Assembly (NCBI GenBank): GCA_964578835.1
Contig: CAZOEL010000037.1
Location: 1-62,627 of the forward strand
From: CAZOEL01 sp964578835
Lineage (GTDB): Bacteria > Desulfobacterota > Syntrophobacteria > Syntrophobacterales > Syntrophobacteraceae
Length of the DNA stretch: 62,627 bases
Direction of reading: 5' to 3'
Below the pieces are notes generated by a model that worked only from the letters and a program-made list of their open reading frames with translations, did no database searches and was not told where the DNA came from. The position numbers were made by a program, and so were the translations under genes. Positions within the stretch are counted from its first letter, which is position 1. Every line of letters begins with the position of its first letter. Positions 17,709-26,663 of the stretch are shown piece by piece.

Positions 17709-17954
17709 TTATAAAGTAAATATCTCAGCCATCAACCAATGGCACATCGGATGCATTGATCTGATGTCAAGAGCAAGCATCGCGTGAATGCAGAGAGCGT
17801 CAGTGCTAGACGCACAGATAAGGTCCGTCTTGAAAATCCGGAGCAGCAAAGCATAGGAGACGGGAAGGTCTTCGTCGTCAACGTAGAGGACGCTATCACC
17901 ATCAGAACGGGACAGCACGGAGAAGAATCGCTTTAGAAAGAGGAGCGCAAGCAT
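17709..17954 (-). pseudogene. possible degenerate response-regulator receiver fragment
   Basis: The minus-strand frame of 81 residues contains SVLYVDDEDLPVSYALLLRI then ASSTDAL and LDIRSMHPM. This order resembles a receiver domain: acidic pair, helix, and the phospho-aspartate strand. The spacing is a few residues short and the later conserved threonine and lysine are missing. No ribosome site precedes it and its ATG directly abuts the ureA start on the other strand. It may be a remnant or chance similarity. Confidence 0.25.
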
Positions 17955-18257
17955 ATGATGCTATCACCTAAAGAAAGGGACAAGCTGCTGATTTATGTGG
18001 CGTCATCGCTTGCTCGAGAACGCAAGGCTCGAGGGCTCAAGCTCAACCACCCGGAGGCCATCGCCATCATCACGGCGCAGGTTCTCGAAGGCATCCGGGA
18101 CGGCAGATCTGTGGCCGAGCTCATGCAGTACGGAGGGACCATCCTTACCCGGGATGACGTCATGGAAGGCGTCCCGGAGATGATCAAGGAAATCCAGGTG
18201 GAGGGAACTTTCCCCGACGGAACCAAGCTCGTGACAATTCATAATCCCATACGATAA
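17955..18257 (+). CDS. ureA: urease subunit gamma
   Basis: The small gamma chain of the nickel urease, 100 residues as usual. MLSPKERDKLLIYVASSLA at the N-terminus and VAELMQYGGTILTRDDVMEG near residues 54-73 are family signatures. AGGAG at 17941-17945 serves either ATG of the ATGATG pair at 17955. It is first in the ureABCEFGD cluster; ureB starts within about 16 bases of its stop. Confidence 0.96.
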   Translation: MMLSPKERDKLLIYVASSLARERKARGLKLNHPEAIAIITAQVLEGIRDGRSVAELMQYGGTILTRDDVMEGVPEMIKEIQVEGTFPDGTKLVTIHNPIR

Positions 18258-18272
18258 CGGAGGGTGAAAGCC

Positions 18273-18641
18273 GTGATACCCGGCGAATACATTCTAAGCA
18301 AGGATCCCATCGAAGCCAACGAGGGAAAGAAGACGATCACCCTGGTGGTGCACAATACGGGGGACCGGCCTATTCAGGTGGGCTCACATTTTCACTTTTT
18401 CGAAGTCAACCGGGCTCTTGTCTTCGAGCGCTCCAAAGCTTTCGGCATGAGGTTGAACATCCCGGCCGGCACGGCTGTGCGGTTTGAGCCCGGACAGGAC
18501 AGGGAGATTCATCTCATACCGGTAGGCGGAGAACGGAAGCTCTTTGGACTCAACGGGCTCACAAACGGAAAGCTGACCACCAGGACTGCGGCGGACGCAG
18601 CTTTGAAGCGGGCCGGGAAACGCGGCTTCGGAGGCGCATGA
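18273..18641 (+). CDS. ureB: urease subunit beta
   Basis: The beta chain of urease, about 122 residues. The conserved start is IPGEY; the GTG at 18273 gives exactly this N-terminus and has GGAGG nine bases ahead, whereas a GTG at 18264 lies right against that site. NTGDRPIQVGSHFHFFEVN (near 26-44) is the family hallmark. The stop overlaps the ureC start (ATGA), coupling the two. The beta chain packs against UreC and shapes the active-site flap region. Confidence 0.95.
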   Translation: MIPGEYILSKDPIEANEGKKTITLVVHNTGDRPIQVGSHFHFFEVNRALVFERSKAFGMRLNIPAGTAVRFEPGQDREIHLIPVGGERKLFGLNGLTNGKLTTRTAADAALKRAGKRGFGGA

Positions 18642-20359
18642 TGGCTTTGAAAATGGATCGCAGACAATACGCCGACATGTTCGGTCCCACAACGGGCGAT
18701 AGGATCAGACTTGCGGACACCGATCTCATCATCGAGATCGAAAAGGATTTCACCCGTTATGGCGATGAGGTGAAGTTCGGAGGCGGCAAGGTCATACGGG
18801 ACGGCATGGGCCAGTCGGCCACGGCCGTAAGCGCCGCCGGAGTGATGGATGTGCTTATCACCAACGCAATCATACTGGACCACCAGGGAATCTTCAAAGC
18901 AGACATAGGAATCCGGGACGGGAAGATCTGCGGGATCGGCAAAGCCGGCAACCCGGACATCATGGGCGGCGTGGACCCACAGATGGTCATCGGGGCTTCT
19001 ACCGAAGTCATTGCAGGAGAAGGCCTCATCGCCACTGCAGGCGGCATCGATTCGCACATTCACTTCATATGTCCCCAGCAGATCGAAGAGGCCATCGCAG
19101 CGGGAATCACCACGATGATCGGCGGCGGAACGGGTCCGGCGACCGGAACCAACGCCACCACGTGCACACCCGGGGCCTGGAACATTCATCGCATGCTGGA
19201 GGCAGCGGAAGCCTTCCCAATGAATTTGGGATTCCTGGCCAAAGGCAATTCCTCGTGTCCCGACGCTCTGCGCGAGCAACTGGAAGCCGGAGCCATGGGG
19301 CTCAAGCTCCATGAAGACTGGGGAACCACGCCCGCAGCCATCGATACCTGCCTTTCGATAGCCGACGAATATGACGTCCAGACGGCCATCCATACGGACA
19401 CGCTCAACGAAGCCGGGTTCGTGGAGGACACCATTGCAGCCTTCAAGGGGAGGACCATTCACACCTACCACACGGAAGGCGCCGGAGGCGGACATGCGCC
19501 GGACATCATCAAGCTCTGCGGCGAGAGCAACGTGCTCCCCTCCTCCACCAATCCCACGATGCCTTTCACTGTGAACACGATGGATGAGCACCTGGACATG
19601 CTCATGGTATGCCACCATCTCGACCCGCGCATTCCGGAAGACGTGGCCTTCGCCGACTCCCGCATCCGGGCGGAAACCATCGCAGCCGAAGACATTCTGC
19701 ACGACTTGGGAGCTTTCAGCATGATGTTTTCGGACTCTCAGGCGATGGGCCGCATCGGCGAGGTCATTCTGCGCACGTGGCAAACCGCGGACAAAATGAA
19801 GCTCCAGCGCGGACGCCTCCCGGAAGAAAAGGGAGACAACGACAACTGCAGGGTCCGCCGTTATGTAGCCAAATACACTATCAACCCAGCCATTACGCAT
19901 GGCGTGTCGTCATATGTGGGCTCGCTCGAAGCAGGCAAACTTGCGGACATCGCGCTCTGGGAGCCGGCCTTTTTCGGGGTGAAGCCGAAGATGATCGTCA
20001 AGGGCGGCTTCATCGCCTATGCGCAGATGGGAGACGCGAACGCCTCCATCCCGACGCCTCAGCCATACATCATGCGCCCGATGTTCGGAGCTTTCGGGAG
20101 AGCGCTCTATTCGACCTCTCTGACATTTCTCTCGAAAGCCGCTTACGAAAGGGACATTCACCGCAAGCTGGGGCTCAACAAGCGCACCGTATGGGTAAAG
20201 GACTGCCGAACGATCACCAAGAAGAACATGTCGCTCAACAACTACACTCCCAGGATGGAAGTGGACCCGGAAACGTATATCGTCAAAGCCGATGGAGTTG
20301 CGCTCCAATGCGAGCCCGCAGCCGTGCTTCCCATGGCGCAGCGCTACTTCTTGTTTTGA
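18638..20359 (+). CDS. ureC: urease subunit alpha (catalytic)
   Basis: This 573-residue catalytic subunit hydrolyses urea to ammonia and carbamate with a dinickel centre. Visible active-site parts are the nickel histidines in SHIHFICPQQ, the carbamylated lysine in GLKLHEDWGTTP, further histidines in TAIHTDTLNE and HTEGAGGGHAPD, the flap cysteine-histidine in MVCHHLD, and the aspartate in FADSRIR. All are intact, so the enzyme should be active. GGAGG upstream fits the second ATG (18641) slightly better than the first (18638). Confidence 0.97.
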   Translation: MMALKMDRRQYADMFGPTTGDRIRLADTDLIIEIEKDFTRYGDEVKFGGGKVIRDGMGQSATAVSAAGVMDVLITNAIILDHQGIFKADIGIRDGKICGIGKAGNPDIMGGVDPQMVIGASTEVIAGEGLIATAGGIDSHIHFICPQQIEEAIAAGITTMIGGGTGPATGTNATTCTPGAWNIHRMLEAAEAFPMNLGFLAKGNSSCPDALREQLEAGAMGLKLHEDWGTTPAAIDTCLSIADEYDVQTAIHTDTLNEAGFVEDTIAAFKGRTIHTYHTEGAGGGHAPDIIKLCGESNVLPSSTNPTMPFTVNTMDEHLDMLMVCHHLDPRIPEDVAFADSRIRAETIAAEDILHDLGAFSMMFSDSQAMGRIGEVILRTWQTADKMKLQRGRLPEEKGDNDNCRVRRYVAKYTINPAITHGVSSYVGSLEAGKLADIALWEPAFFGVKPKMIVKGGFIAYAQMGDANASIPTPQPYIMRPMFGAFGRALYSTSLTFLSKAAYERDIHRKLGLNKRTVWVKDCRTITKKNMSLNNYTPRMEVDPETYIVKADGVALQCEPAAVLPMAQRYFLF

Positions 20360-20425
20360 TTCGAATGCTCGTGCGACCGGCAGCGGCTTGAACAATCTTG
20401 AACTCTACCATGATGAGGAGAATCG

Positions 20426-20863
20426 ATGATCATCGTTGAAGAAATTAAGCCGCCTGTAGAAAATGCCTCCGAGCTAGAGCGCGATGTCGTCACGCTTACA
20501 TGGGAAGCACGGAGGAAATCGAGGCAGAAGGTGACCACTCAAAAAGGAATGGAGCTTGGCCTGGCCTTCCCCACGGGGACGGTTTTCCAGCACGGCGATA
20601 TTCTGTTCAAAGACGAGTCTCGTTACGTGATCGTTGAAGCGGCTCTGGAGGATGTCCTGATCATTCGGCCCGAGGCTTTCATGGACGCTGCGCTCATCGC
20701 TTACGAGATCGGCAACATGCACAGGGCCATCGCCATTTCTGAGGACATGATCGCAACCCCCTTCGACCATCACGTTGAAAACAAAGTGAGGGAGAATGGC
20801 CTTGCGTACGGACGAAAAAGGATGTCCTTTGAGCCCATCAAAAAGAGCCATTCCCACGGCTAG
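20426..20863 (+). CDS. ureE: urease accessory protein UreE
   Basis: Nickel-binding metallochaperone of 145 residues that delivers nickel to the UreFGD-urease complex. The central domain shows YEIGNMHRAIAISEDMIATP and FDHHVENKVRENGLAYG, with the conserved metal histidines. The C-terminal tail is short (KKSHSHG), unlike the long histidine tails of some UreE proteins. GAGGAG stands just ahead of the ATG. Its 3' end overlaps the likely ureF start. Confidence 0.93.
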   Translation: MIIVEEIKPPVENASELERDVVTLTWEARRKSRQKVTTQKGMELGLAFPTGTVFQHGDILFKDESRYVIVEAALEDVLIIRPEAFMDAALIAYEIGNMHRAIAISEDMIATPFDHHVENKVRENGLAYGRKRMSFEPIKKSHSHG

Positions 20864-21548
20864 CGCATCCCATGTGCTGAGTCTTTTTCAGCTGACGGAT
20901 TCTTTCTTTCCGTCGGGCGGTTTTGCCTACTCCTGGGGACTGGAAACTTTCGTCAGCGATGGACTCATCAGAAACGGCAAGGGATTGGAGCGCTTCCTCA
21001 GGCCTTTTCTACAGGGAGTTGTCGCCCGGAGCGACGCCCTGGTGGTGAAGCTCGCTCATGAGGCTGTCGGAAAGAGCGATCTTGCCGAAGTCTTCCGCCT
21101 GGACCGTTTGCTCCACGCGATGAAAACAGCTCGGGAATGCCGGGAGGGAAGCCTGCAGATAGGAAAGCAGATTCTTCGGGTGATGATAGAGCTTCAAAGC
21201 ACTCAAAATCTGAAGTGCGTCAAGGAGGCTCTGGATTCCGGAGCAGCTTTCGGCCATCACGCCTCCATTTTCGGAGTGGTGTGCCGGGAGATGGATATAT
21301 CGAGGAGAGACGCCCTTCTGGCATTCCTCTACCAGACGGCGTCCAGCGTCATCAGAGCCGGAATCAGGCTGATTCCTCTCGGACACATGGACGGCCAGAA
21401 AGCTTTGAGCGGGGTCCGACCTCTTCTGGAAGCCATCGTCGATGAAGTGCTGCCGCTTTCCGAGGCTGACATCGCATCTTTCGCCCCCGGCGTGAAAATC
21501 CGGGCGATGAGGCATGAACTGCTGTACTCAAGGCTCTTCAGATCGTGA
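20796..21548 (+). CDS. ureF: urease accessory protein UreF
   Basis: This all-helical accessory protein, up to 250 residues, links UreD and UreG during nickel insertion. LFQLTDSFFPSGGFAYSWGL (near 30-49) is the family signature. The start is uncertain: the ATG at 20796 lies inside ureE with a close GGGAG, while a GTG at 20874 would begin at VLSLFQLTDS, nearer the conserved domain. I give the longer form. ureG follows after about 50 bases. Confidence 0.92.
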   Translation: MALRTDEKGCPLSPSKRAIPTASASHVLSLFQLTDSFFPSGGFAYSWGLETFVSDGLIRNGKGLERFLRPFLQGVVARSDALVVKLAHEAVGKSDLAEVFRLDRLLHAMKTARECREGSLQIGKQILRVMIELQSTQNLKCVKEALDSGAAFGHHASIFGVVCREMDISRRDALLAFLYQTASSVIRAGIRLIPLGHMDGQKALSGVRPLLEAIVDEVLPLSEADIASFAPGVKIRAMRHELLYSRLFRS

Positions 21549-21597
21549 AAGAACAGACCCATAGAAATGCCGCGCAGGCATTCAGGAGCAGAATCAC

Positions 21598-22209
21598 ATG
21601 GCATCGCCGGTAAGAATCGGAGTGGGAGGGCCTGTAGGATCGGGAAAAACAGCCCTCCTCGAAAAGCTCTGCAAGAAGATGTCCCGCGATTTTTTCATCG
21701 CCGTGGTCACCAACGACATCTTCACCAGAGAGGATGCGGAATTTTTGATCCGCTCGGGCGCCCTCCCCGAAGAGCGAATAATAGGGGTTGAGACGGGCGG
21801 TTGTCCTCACACCGCCATCCGTGAAGACGCATCCTTAAACCAGGACGCCATCGAGCAACTCATGCGCAAGTTCCCGGAGCTCGACATCATCTTCGTCGAG
21901 AGCGGGGGCGATAATCTGGCCGCAAGTTTCAGCCCGGAGCTTGTCGACAGCTCGATTTACGTCATCGACGTTTCCGGTGGGGACAAGATCCCCAGAAAAG
22001 GCGGGCCGGGAATCACTAAGTCGGACCTGCTCGTCATCAACAAGATCGATCTGGCTCCTTATGTGGGCGCCCGTCTGGAGGTCATGGAGCGCGATTCCAA
22101 AAAGATGCGCGGCGAAAAGCCATTCCTCTTCACTAATATCCGAGAGGGAGAAGGGGTCGACAAAGTCATCCGCTGGATCAAAAAAGAGGTGCTTTTCTTT
22201 GAAAGCTGA
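21598..22209 (+). CDS. ureG: urease accessory GTPase UreG
   Basis: This 203-residue SIMIBI-class GTPase powers nickel delivery to urease. The P-loop GVGGPVGSGKTALLEKL (near 8-24), the nickel-binding CPH motif in TGGCPHTAIREDAS, the FVESGGDNLAASFSPEL segment and the guanine-specificity motif LLVINKIDLAPYVGA are all intact. AGGAG precedes the ATG at about nine bases. Its 3' end overlaps the start of ureD. Confidence 0.96.
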   Translation: MASPVRIGVGGPVGSGKTALLEKLCKKMSRDFFIAVVTNDIFTREDAEFLIRSGALPEERIIGVETGGCPHTAIREDASLNQDAIEQLMRKFPELDIIFVESGGDNLAASFSPELVDSSIYVIDVSGGDKIPRKGGPGITKSDLLVINKIDLAPYVGARLEVMERDSKKMRGEKPFLFTNIREGEGVDKVIRWIKKEVLFFES

Positions 22210-23056
22210 AGCCTTGCAAAAAGTTGGAAGACATGGCCATCTCAGGCTCAAATTCCGGGAGCGCAACGGCAGGACGCATCTCCAGGACTCGTTCGCCACG
22301 ATGCCCATGCATGCTCTGCCTCCTCTTTACGCCGATGAGACTGGCTGCGCCTTCGCCTATCTCGTCAACCCGACGGGCGGATTCGTTGGCGGGGACAAAG
22401 TGGACATCGCCGTAACGCTAGGCGAGAAGTCCCACGTATTCCTCACCGCCCCGTCAGCCACACGGGTTTACAGGAGCGACCGCCTGCCCTCCTTACAGAC
22501 CACCAGCATCACCATCGAAGAAGGCGGCGCGCTCGAATACATGCCGGGAGCCATCATCCCCTTCGCCGATTCCCGCCATCAACAGTCAACCACCGTTCAC
22601 ATGGGCAAACATACAAAGGCCTTTCTGCTCGATGCGTTCACCACCGGTCGCGTCGCGAGAGGGGAGCATCTCTCCTTCTCTGAGCTCCAAAGCTCATTGC
22701 GCATCGAATATGACGGGGATTTGATCCTCTTCGAGCGGACGGCCTTGAATCCCAAGGCCTCGGACTATTCCGGCCCGGGCTACCTGGAAACGTTCTGCGT
22801 ATCGGCGGTCGTCTATCTCATCTTTGAAAAGCAAGAGGTGGAAAAACCTCTCGCCAAAGCGCTGCAGGCGGCCGTGGACGGCTTCGAGAGCATACTCGGC
22901 GGCGTTTCCAGCCTTTGGTCGCGCGGCCTGGCGGTGCGCCTCCTCGGAGCCTCCACGCGGCACATGGACAAAGCCGTTTACGCCGTCTGGTCGATCGCTC
23001 GCAAGAGCATCCTGGATCTAGACCCTGCTCCGGAGTTTTCCCGGCTTTTTCCCTGA
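22199..23056 (+). CDS. ureD: urease accessory protein UreD (UreH)
   Basis: This protein of about 285 residues scaffolds the apo-urease activation complex. Family motifs include HALPPLYADETGCAFAYLVN and GGFVGGDKVDIAVTLGEKSH, then LTAPSATRVYRS and LEYMPGAIIPFADSRH. The open frame extends back into ureG, but the first sensible start is a TTG at 22199 with AGAGGTG ahead, giving an 11-base overlap with ureG. No ATG lies close by. Having ureD last rather than first is a common alternative order. Confidence 0.92.
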   Translation: MKAEALQKVGRHGHLRLKFRERNGRTHLQDSFATMPMHALPPLYADETGCAFAYLVNPTGGFVGGDKVDIAVTLGEKSHVFLTAPSATRVYRSDRLPSLQTTSITIEEGGALEYMPGAIIPFADSRHQQSTTVHMGKHTKAFLLDAFTTGRVARGEHLSFSELQSSLRIEYDGDLILFERTALNPKASDYSGPGYLETFCVSAVVYLIFEKQEVEKPLAKALQAAVDGFESILGGVSSLWSRGLAVRLLGASTRHMDKAVYAVWSIARKSILDLDPAPEFSRLFP

Positions 23057-23087
23057 ACCGGCAGCAACTGCAAAACAGCGCAGGCGT

Positions 23088-23546
23088 TTATCCTGCCTCT
23101 TTCTTCGGCAAATAATCTTCCCGAACGGGGGAGAAAACTTCAATGGCCAGAGAATCCTCCAATATCTCCGCGCTATGCTCCACATTGCCCGGAATGCACC
23201 AACTGTCCCCGGGCCCGGCCTCAAAAGTCTCCACTCCGATCGTGAGCCGGATCCTGCCCCTTACCAAATAGCCCGTCTGTTCATGAACATGAGAATGCTT
23301 GGGCAACAGGCTGTTTGCTTCCATTCTGAATTCAGAAAAGAGAGTCCTGTCGCCAAAGACCAAAGTTTTGCTCTTTATCCCCGGCAGCAACTGCGCGTAC
23401 CCGGCTCCATCCACTTTGTAAAACAATGTTAGCTCCTTTTCGAGCTCATGATCGAACGTCCCCGCGGGCTGCGCCTGATCCAGCCATTCTCCCGCCTCAG
23501 GCGCGCTTACATAGTTGATTCTAAGCTCCCCGGATATTTTTGACAA
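23088..23546 (-). CDS. cupin domain protein
   Basis: This 152-residue protein has a conserved single-domain cupin near residues 80-135. Metal-binding histidines lie in LLPKHSHVHEQTGYLVRGR (HxH followed by E) and a further histidine lies in IPGNVEHSAEI. It starts at a TTG preceded by GAGAGG. Its stop is 31 bases from the convergent ureD stop. The cupin could be a small sensor or isomerase; nothing in the sequence links it to urease. Confidence 0.78.
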   Translation of the reverse strand: MSKISGELRINYVSAPEAGEWLDQAQPAGTFDHELEKELTLFYKVDGAGYAQLLPGIKSKTLVFGDRTLFSEFRMEANSLLPKHSHVHEQTGYLVRGRIRLTIGVETFEAGPGDSWCIPGNVEHSAEILEDSLAIEVFSPVREDYLPKKEAG

Positions 23547-23625
23547 ACCCAGCCTCTCAACAGCCAGGCAAGCGTTGAGCTATCTAAGCAGCATTCTAGC
23601 ACAAACTACGGGTTATTCCAAAGCG

Positions 23626-23822
23626 GCTTGAAGATTGCCGGAATGACGAGCAGAACAGTTGTCTTAGCGGATCTCCTGACCCTTGGAATCTATGAGCCTA
23701 ACGAGCATTCCCATGGCGACAGGCTCCTATACTGTAAACGGGTATGGTTTGGACTTCCATATGACGTTTTGGGAGCGCGGGCGTCCCGCCCACGGATGGA
23801 GCGCCAGAATGGCCGCGCTCCC
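23626..23822. repeat. dispersed-repeat fragment and inverted repeat
   Basis: Bases 23626-23647 match, at 21 of 22 positions, the reverse complement of 17329-17350 inside the nested palindromic element. Further right, GGGAGCGCGG (23771-23780) and CCGCGCTCCC (23813-23822) form a perfect 10-bp inverted repeat enclosing a GC-rich GGGCGTCCCGCCC segment. A 90-residue frame across this interval looks non-coding. Confidence 0.6.
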
Positions 23823-24136
23823 GGGAAAAGTCCAGTCTTCATGCGTCCGCAGTATAACCCACTCATAGGGTGGATGTTGGCATTGCCCCATCAAGCATGA
23901 TCTCGGTTCATTTCACTAAAAAGAACGGCGGCAAATCTTTCAGCTTTGACTTTTCCTACTGAGTGATGAATTCGACATCCACTAAAGGGGCAGAATCGTG
24001 TATATTGTCTTTTAAGGAGATGCTGAAAGCCTCCGTGCAGTCCTTGTTAGGACGAAGGGAGCTCAAGATTCCGATATGTGAAGCTGTGCCAGGTTTGGAG
24101 CATTTTGGCCGAGTTGAAAGCGATGGAGGTTTACCT

Positions 24137-24604
24137 ATGGCAATAAGCTATAAGAATGACGTTCCCATGGTAGGACAGCCAAATACGAAGACTTGTTGGC
24201 TTGGCTGCTATCAAATGCTTTATGGGTGGAGGCGGCTCAATATAGGGGCGCCCGCGCAGAAAGTGCAGAATGCGGGAATATCGAGTCAAAAAGAATTGTA
24301 TCCGGCGCAATTCTGTTCCGCCAGAAATGCTGTAGGGCTGACAAGCTATAGAGCATCATACCTGAAGGAAAGTCCGGATAACCTCATGTACACCCTTCAA
24401 AAGCATGGACCTATGTGGAGTACGGGATTCTTTCTAGGAGGCAGTGCGCACGCTATTCTAATTGTTGGCATGACAAACAGTGGATGGCTCTCGGTCTTCG
24501 ATCCCTATGAGCTCTACTTCTACCATTCCGAGAGCGGCTGGACCTACGAAAACTGGAAAAAGCTCGCCTTTGATTTCCCGTGCTCCCAACAGGTGTGGTT
24601 CTAG
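24137..24604 (+). CDS. papain-like cysteine protease (C70/AvrRpt2-like fold)
   Basis: This 155-residue protein starts at an ATG seven bases after GGAGG; the frame is open upstream to 23963 but has no ribosome site there. VPMVGQPNTKTCWLGCYQML places the catalytic cysteine near residue 18, in the setting typical of papain-like C70 proteins. GGSAHAILIVG supplies the histidine near residue 115, and FDPYE a possible third residue. Some relatives are effectors or toxins. There is no signal peptide. After the TAG the frame stays open 23 codons (HYHIDWRTP), so the end may have been longer once. It stands alone in a repeat-rich area. Confidence 0.65.
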   Translation: MAISYKNDVPMVGQPNTKTCWLGCYQMLYGWRRLNIGAPAQKVQNAGISSQKELYPAQFCSARNAVGLTSYRASYLKESPDNLMYTLQKHGPMWSTGFFLGGSAHAILIVGMTNSGWLSVFDPYELYFYHSESGWTYENWKKLAFDFPCSQQVWF

Positions 24605-25367
24605 AATCCCGTCGCCTTCGGCCACTACCACATTGACTGGCGCACTCCTATTTCAATGCAGACCCAAAGCTGAGCGCCGATATGATCGAGAGGATTGACG
24701 ATCGCAATGCAATGATAAGAGAACAATAGGCTACTCTATGCAAACATCTCTCAAAGCGTTTATGAGAGCCAATCTACAGGGAGTGTACTCTCCTTTTGTC
24801 GTGCTTTGGATGATACTGCGCGGCCTGGAGGCTCCTTCGCACGCGCCGTCGGAGCCCTTGATGCGTGGATTTTTGGGGCAAAAAAAGAACTCCAGAGCCA
24901 ACTAGCTTAAATTACTAGGTAAGATATATACATAGAGTAGCCTTTGGGTAGGGGGTTGTGTTAGCCTTTGTGTTATCTGGCTGAAAATGGGTGTCTCAAA
25001 ATTAAACAATAAATGATTTCATTATCTTGATGGATTTGGCAGGAATCCCCGGCCAAGCTTTCAAGAACAGTTATTCAGTCTATCAATAAAATTAGTTGAC
25101 ACTAACATTAATCAATGCTAACTAACTCTACACCTCGAATGCTTTGTGGAGTAAGGAAGAAGAGGTTTTGGGCAGCAGAATAATCAGTCTAAGCTAATAT
25201 CATTATGGGCTGCCAATGATCGTTGAACATGATCGATCCCTGCTCCTGGCGATAGTTCGTATGACGAAGGAAGGCCTTGCCGCGGATGGATTAAAGGATG
25301 GATAGGTCGCGCCAAAATCCATTGTTTTCAGGCCGGTCAATCAAAGAAGATGAAAGGGGGAAAGGGA
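24605..25367. other. AT-rich intergenic region, no supported gene
   Basis: About 760 bases, AT-rich from 24900 to 25260, with no convincing gene. A 55-codon frame at 24738-24905 lacks a ribosome site. The composition differs from the flanking genes and fits accessory DNA or a gene remnant. Confidence 0.4.
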
Positions 25368-25454
25368 ATGCTGAGGAAGAGAATAGGGGCTCTAGGCCTC
25401 ACAGGACGGGAATTCGACTATATCCGGCCTGCCGGTATGGCGTTTCAGTTCTGA
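25368..25454 (+). CDS. possible 28-residue leader or small protein
   Basis: An ATG at 25368 follows a very purine-rich AAAGGGGGAAAGGGA and opens a 28-codon frame (MLRKRIGALGLTGREFDYIR then PAGMAFQF) ending at 25454, 39 bases before the DUF2325 gene. The strong ribosome site is the main support. It could be a regulatory leader or a chance frame. Confidence 0.3.
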   Translation: MLRKRIGALGLTGREFDYIRPAGMAFQF

Positions 25455-25493
25455 GACTGCGAAGATCTTGCTCACCAATGAAGAGGAGTCGGT

Positions 25494-26627
25494 ATGAAGC
25501 GATGGAGCCTTCTATGGAACGAGGATTGCTTAAACGTAACTACAATTCTTGCGCTATCGTTGGAACCTAGAAAGCTTAAAAGACTTGCGCGACAGTTTGC
25601 TCTTCTCGATGAAGGGCATGAGGCGGACTTGGCCGAAATATTCGAGATGCTCCATGAAGCGTGTCATCACAACACAGCAGTCGCCAAGACTATAGCCAAA
25701 GAGCTTGATGACCGGTTCAAATCCACACTGCTTCGGGTTCGCTCAAATGATCTCGCAGGGATCAAAGAAATCAAAATGAACTGGCCGCTTCCGCTCCTAT
25801 GGGCAGTCCTGAGGGATGAAAGACCGGAAGTCAGAGCGCATGGAAGACTTCTGACTCATGCCCTGCTCTGGGAGTCCCTCCGGAACAATGCCCGCAACAA
25901 GGAAGACGTGAGCGACATTGAAAACGAAAAGAAGTCGTTTGAAGCGCAGATCTCAGCACAGAAGACAGAACTGAACTGCTTGAAGGTGGAATTGCAGAAG
26001 AAGACGGCCGAAAACCAAAAGCTCCAAAGACTCCTGACAGTTGGGAGGCTGGACGCAGAGAAAGCCAAACCAAACGAGCCCGGCGCGGGGAGGCTTACAA
26101 GGGAGATTCGGAAGCTCAGACATGAATTGGAGATGAAACGGGAAAGAGTCCAGAATCTGGAAAAGCTGGTAGGCGACTCTCCACATCTATTGCCGAAGAA
26201 GCTCTCTTTGGAAATCCCGTTAAGAGTCGCGAGTGAGAGTGCGAAGTCCTGTTTTGCCCAAGGCCGGGATACTCTTCAGGATCAGCTCTGCTCAAGAAAG
26301 AATAATTGCTGTAATGAGTGTCCTCTGGAGGGCCTACGTGTAGCCATAGTCGGTGGACTCAGCAAGATGGCCCCGGAATATCGCGAGGTCGTCAGACAGC
26401 TTGGCGCTGAACTGCTCCTACACGATGGCGAGGTAAAAAATGGAAGTTATAAGCTCAAAAGCGTCATATGTGGAGCGGATATCGTCGTCTTCATCACATC
26501 TGTAAATAGCCACGGAGCCCTGAGCGTAGTCAGGGCTGTATGCAAAAAGAAGGGCAAGAAGTTCATTGCCCTAAGGGAGACAGGGTCCGAATCGCTTGCA
26601 AAGACCCTGAGGAATTTCGCCGCATAG
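25494..26627 (+). CDS. DUF2325 domain protein with central coiled coil
   Basis: This 377-residue soluble protein has a helical N-terminal region (1-130), a charged coiled-coil stretch (about 140-235) and a C-terminal DUF2325 domain (about 280-375: VAIVGGLSKMAPEYREVVRQ, ADIVVFITSVNSHGALSVVR). Just before the domain is a cysteine cluster (CSRKNNCCNECPL) that could bind metal. DUF2325 has no established activity; the fold resembles a Rossmann-like half. GAGGAG precedes the ATG. A TPR gene follows 36 bases downstream, suggesting a joint role. Confidence 0.8.
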   Translation: MKRWSLLWNEDCLNVTTILALSLEPRKLKRLARQFALLDEGHEADLAEIFEMLHEACHHNTAVAKTIAKELDDRFKSTLLRVRSNDLAGIKEIKMNWPLPLLWAVLRDERPEVRAHGRLLTHALLWESLRNNARNKEDVSDIENEKKSFEAQISAQKTELNCLKVELQKKTAENQKLQRLLTVGRLDAEKAKPNEPGAGRLTREIRKLRHELEMKRERVQNLEKLVGDSPHLLPKKLSLEIPLRVASESAKSCFAQGRDTLQDQLCSRKNNCCNECPLEGLRVAIVGGLSKMAPEYREVVRQLGAELLLHDGEVKNGSYKLKSVICGADIVVFITSVNSHGALSVVRAVCKKKGKKFIALRETGSESLAKTLRNFAA

Positions 26628-26663
26628 GCCAAACGCTTGGTCGAACCGAAAGGAGATAACACT

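Noticed and set aside
18509..19900. 463-codon minus-strand frame opposite ureB/ureC
   Set aside because: It is antisense to a gene with all urease catalytic motifs and has no recognisable domain; codon bias opens the frame.
23628..23900. 90-codon plus-strand frame
   Set aside because: Spans a dispersed-repeat copy and a GC-rich inverted repeat; sequence low in protein character.
24738..24905. 55-codon frame in the AT-rich region after the papain-like gene
   Set aside because: No ribosome site, no motif, composition atypical; only its length supports it.
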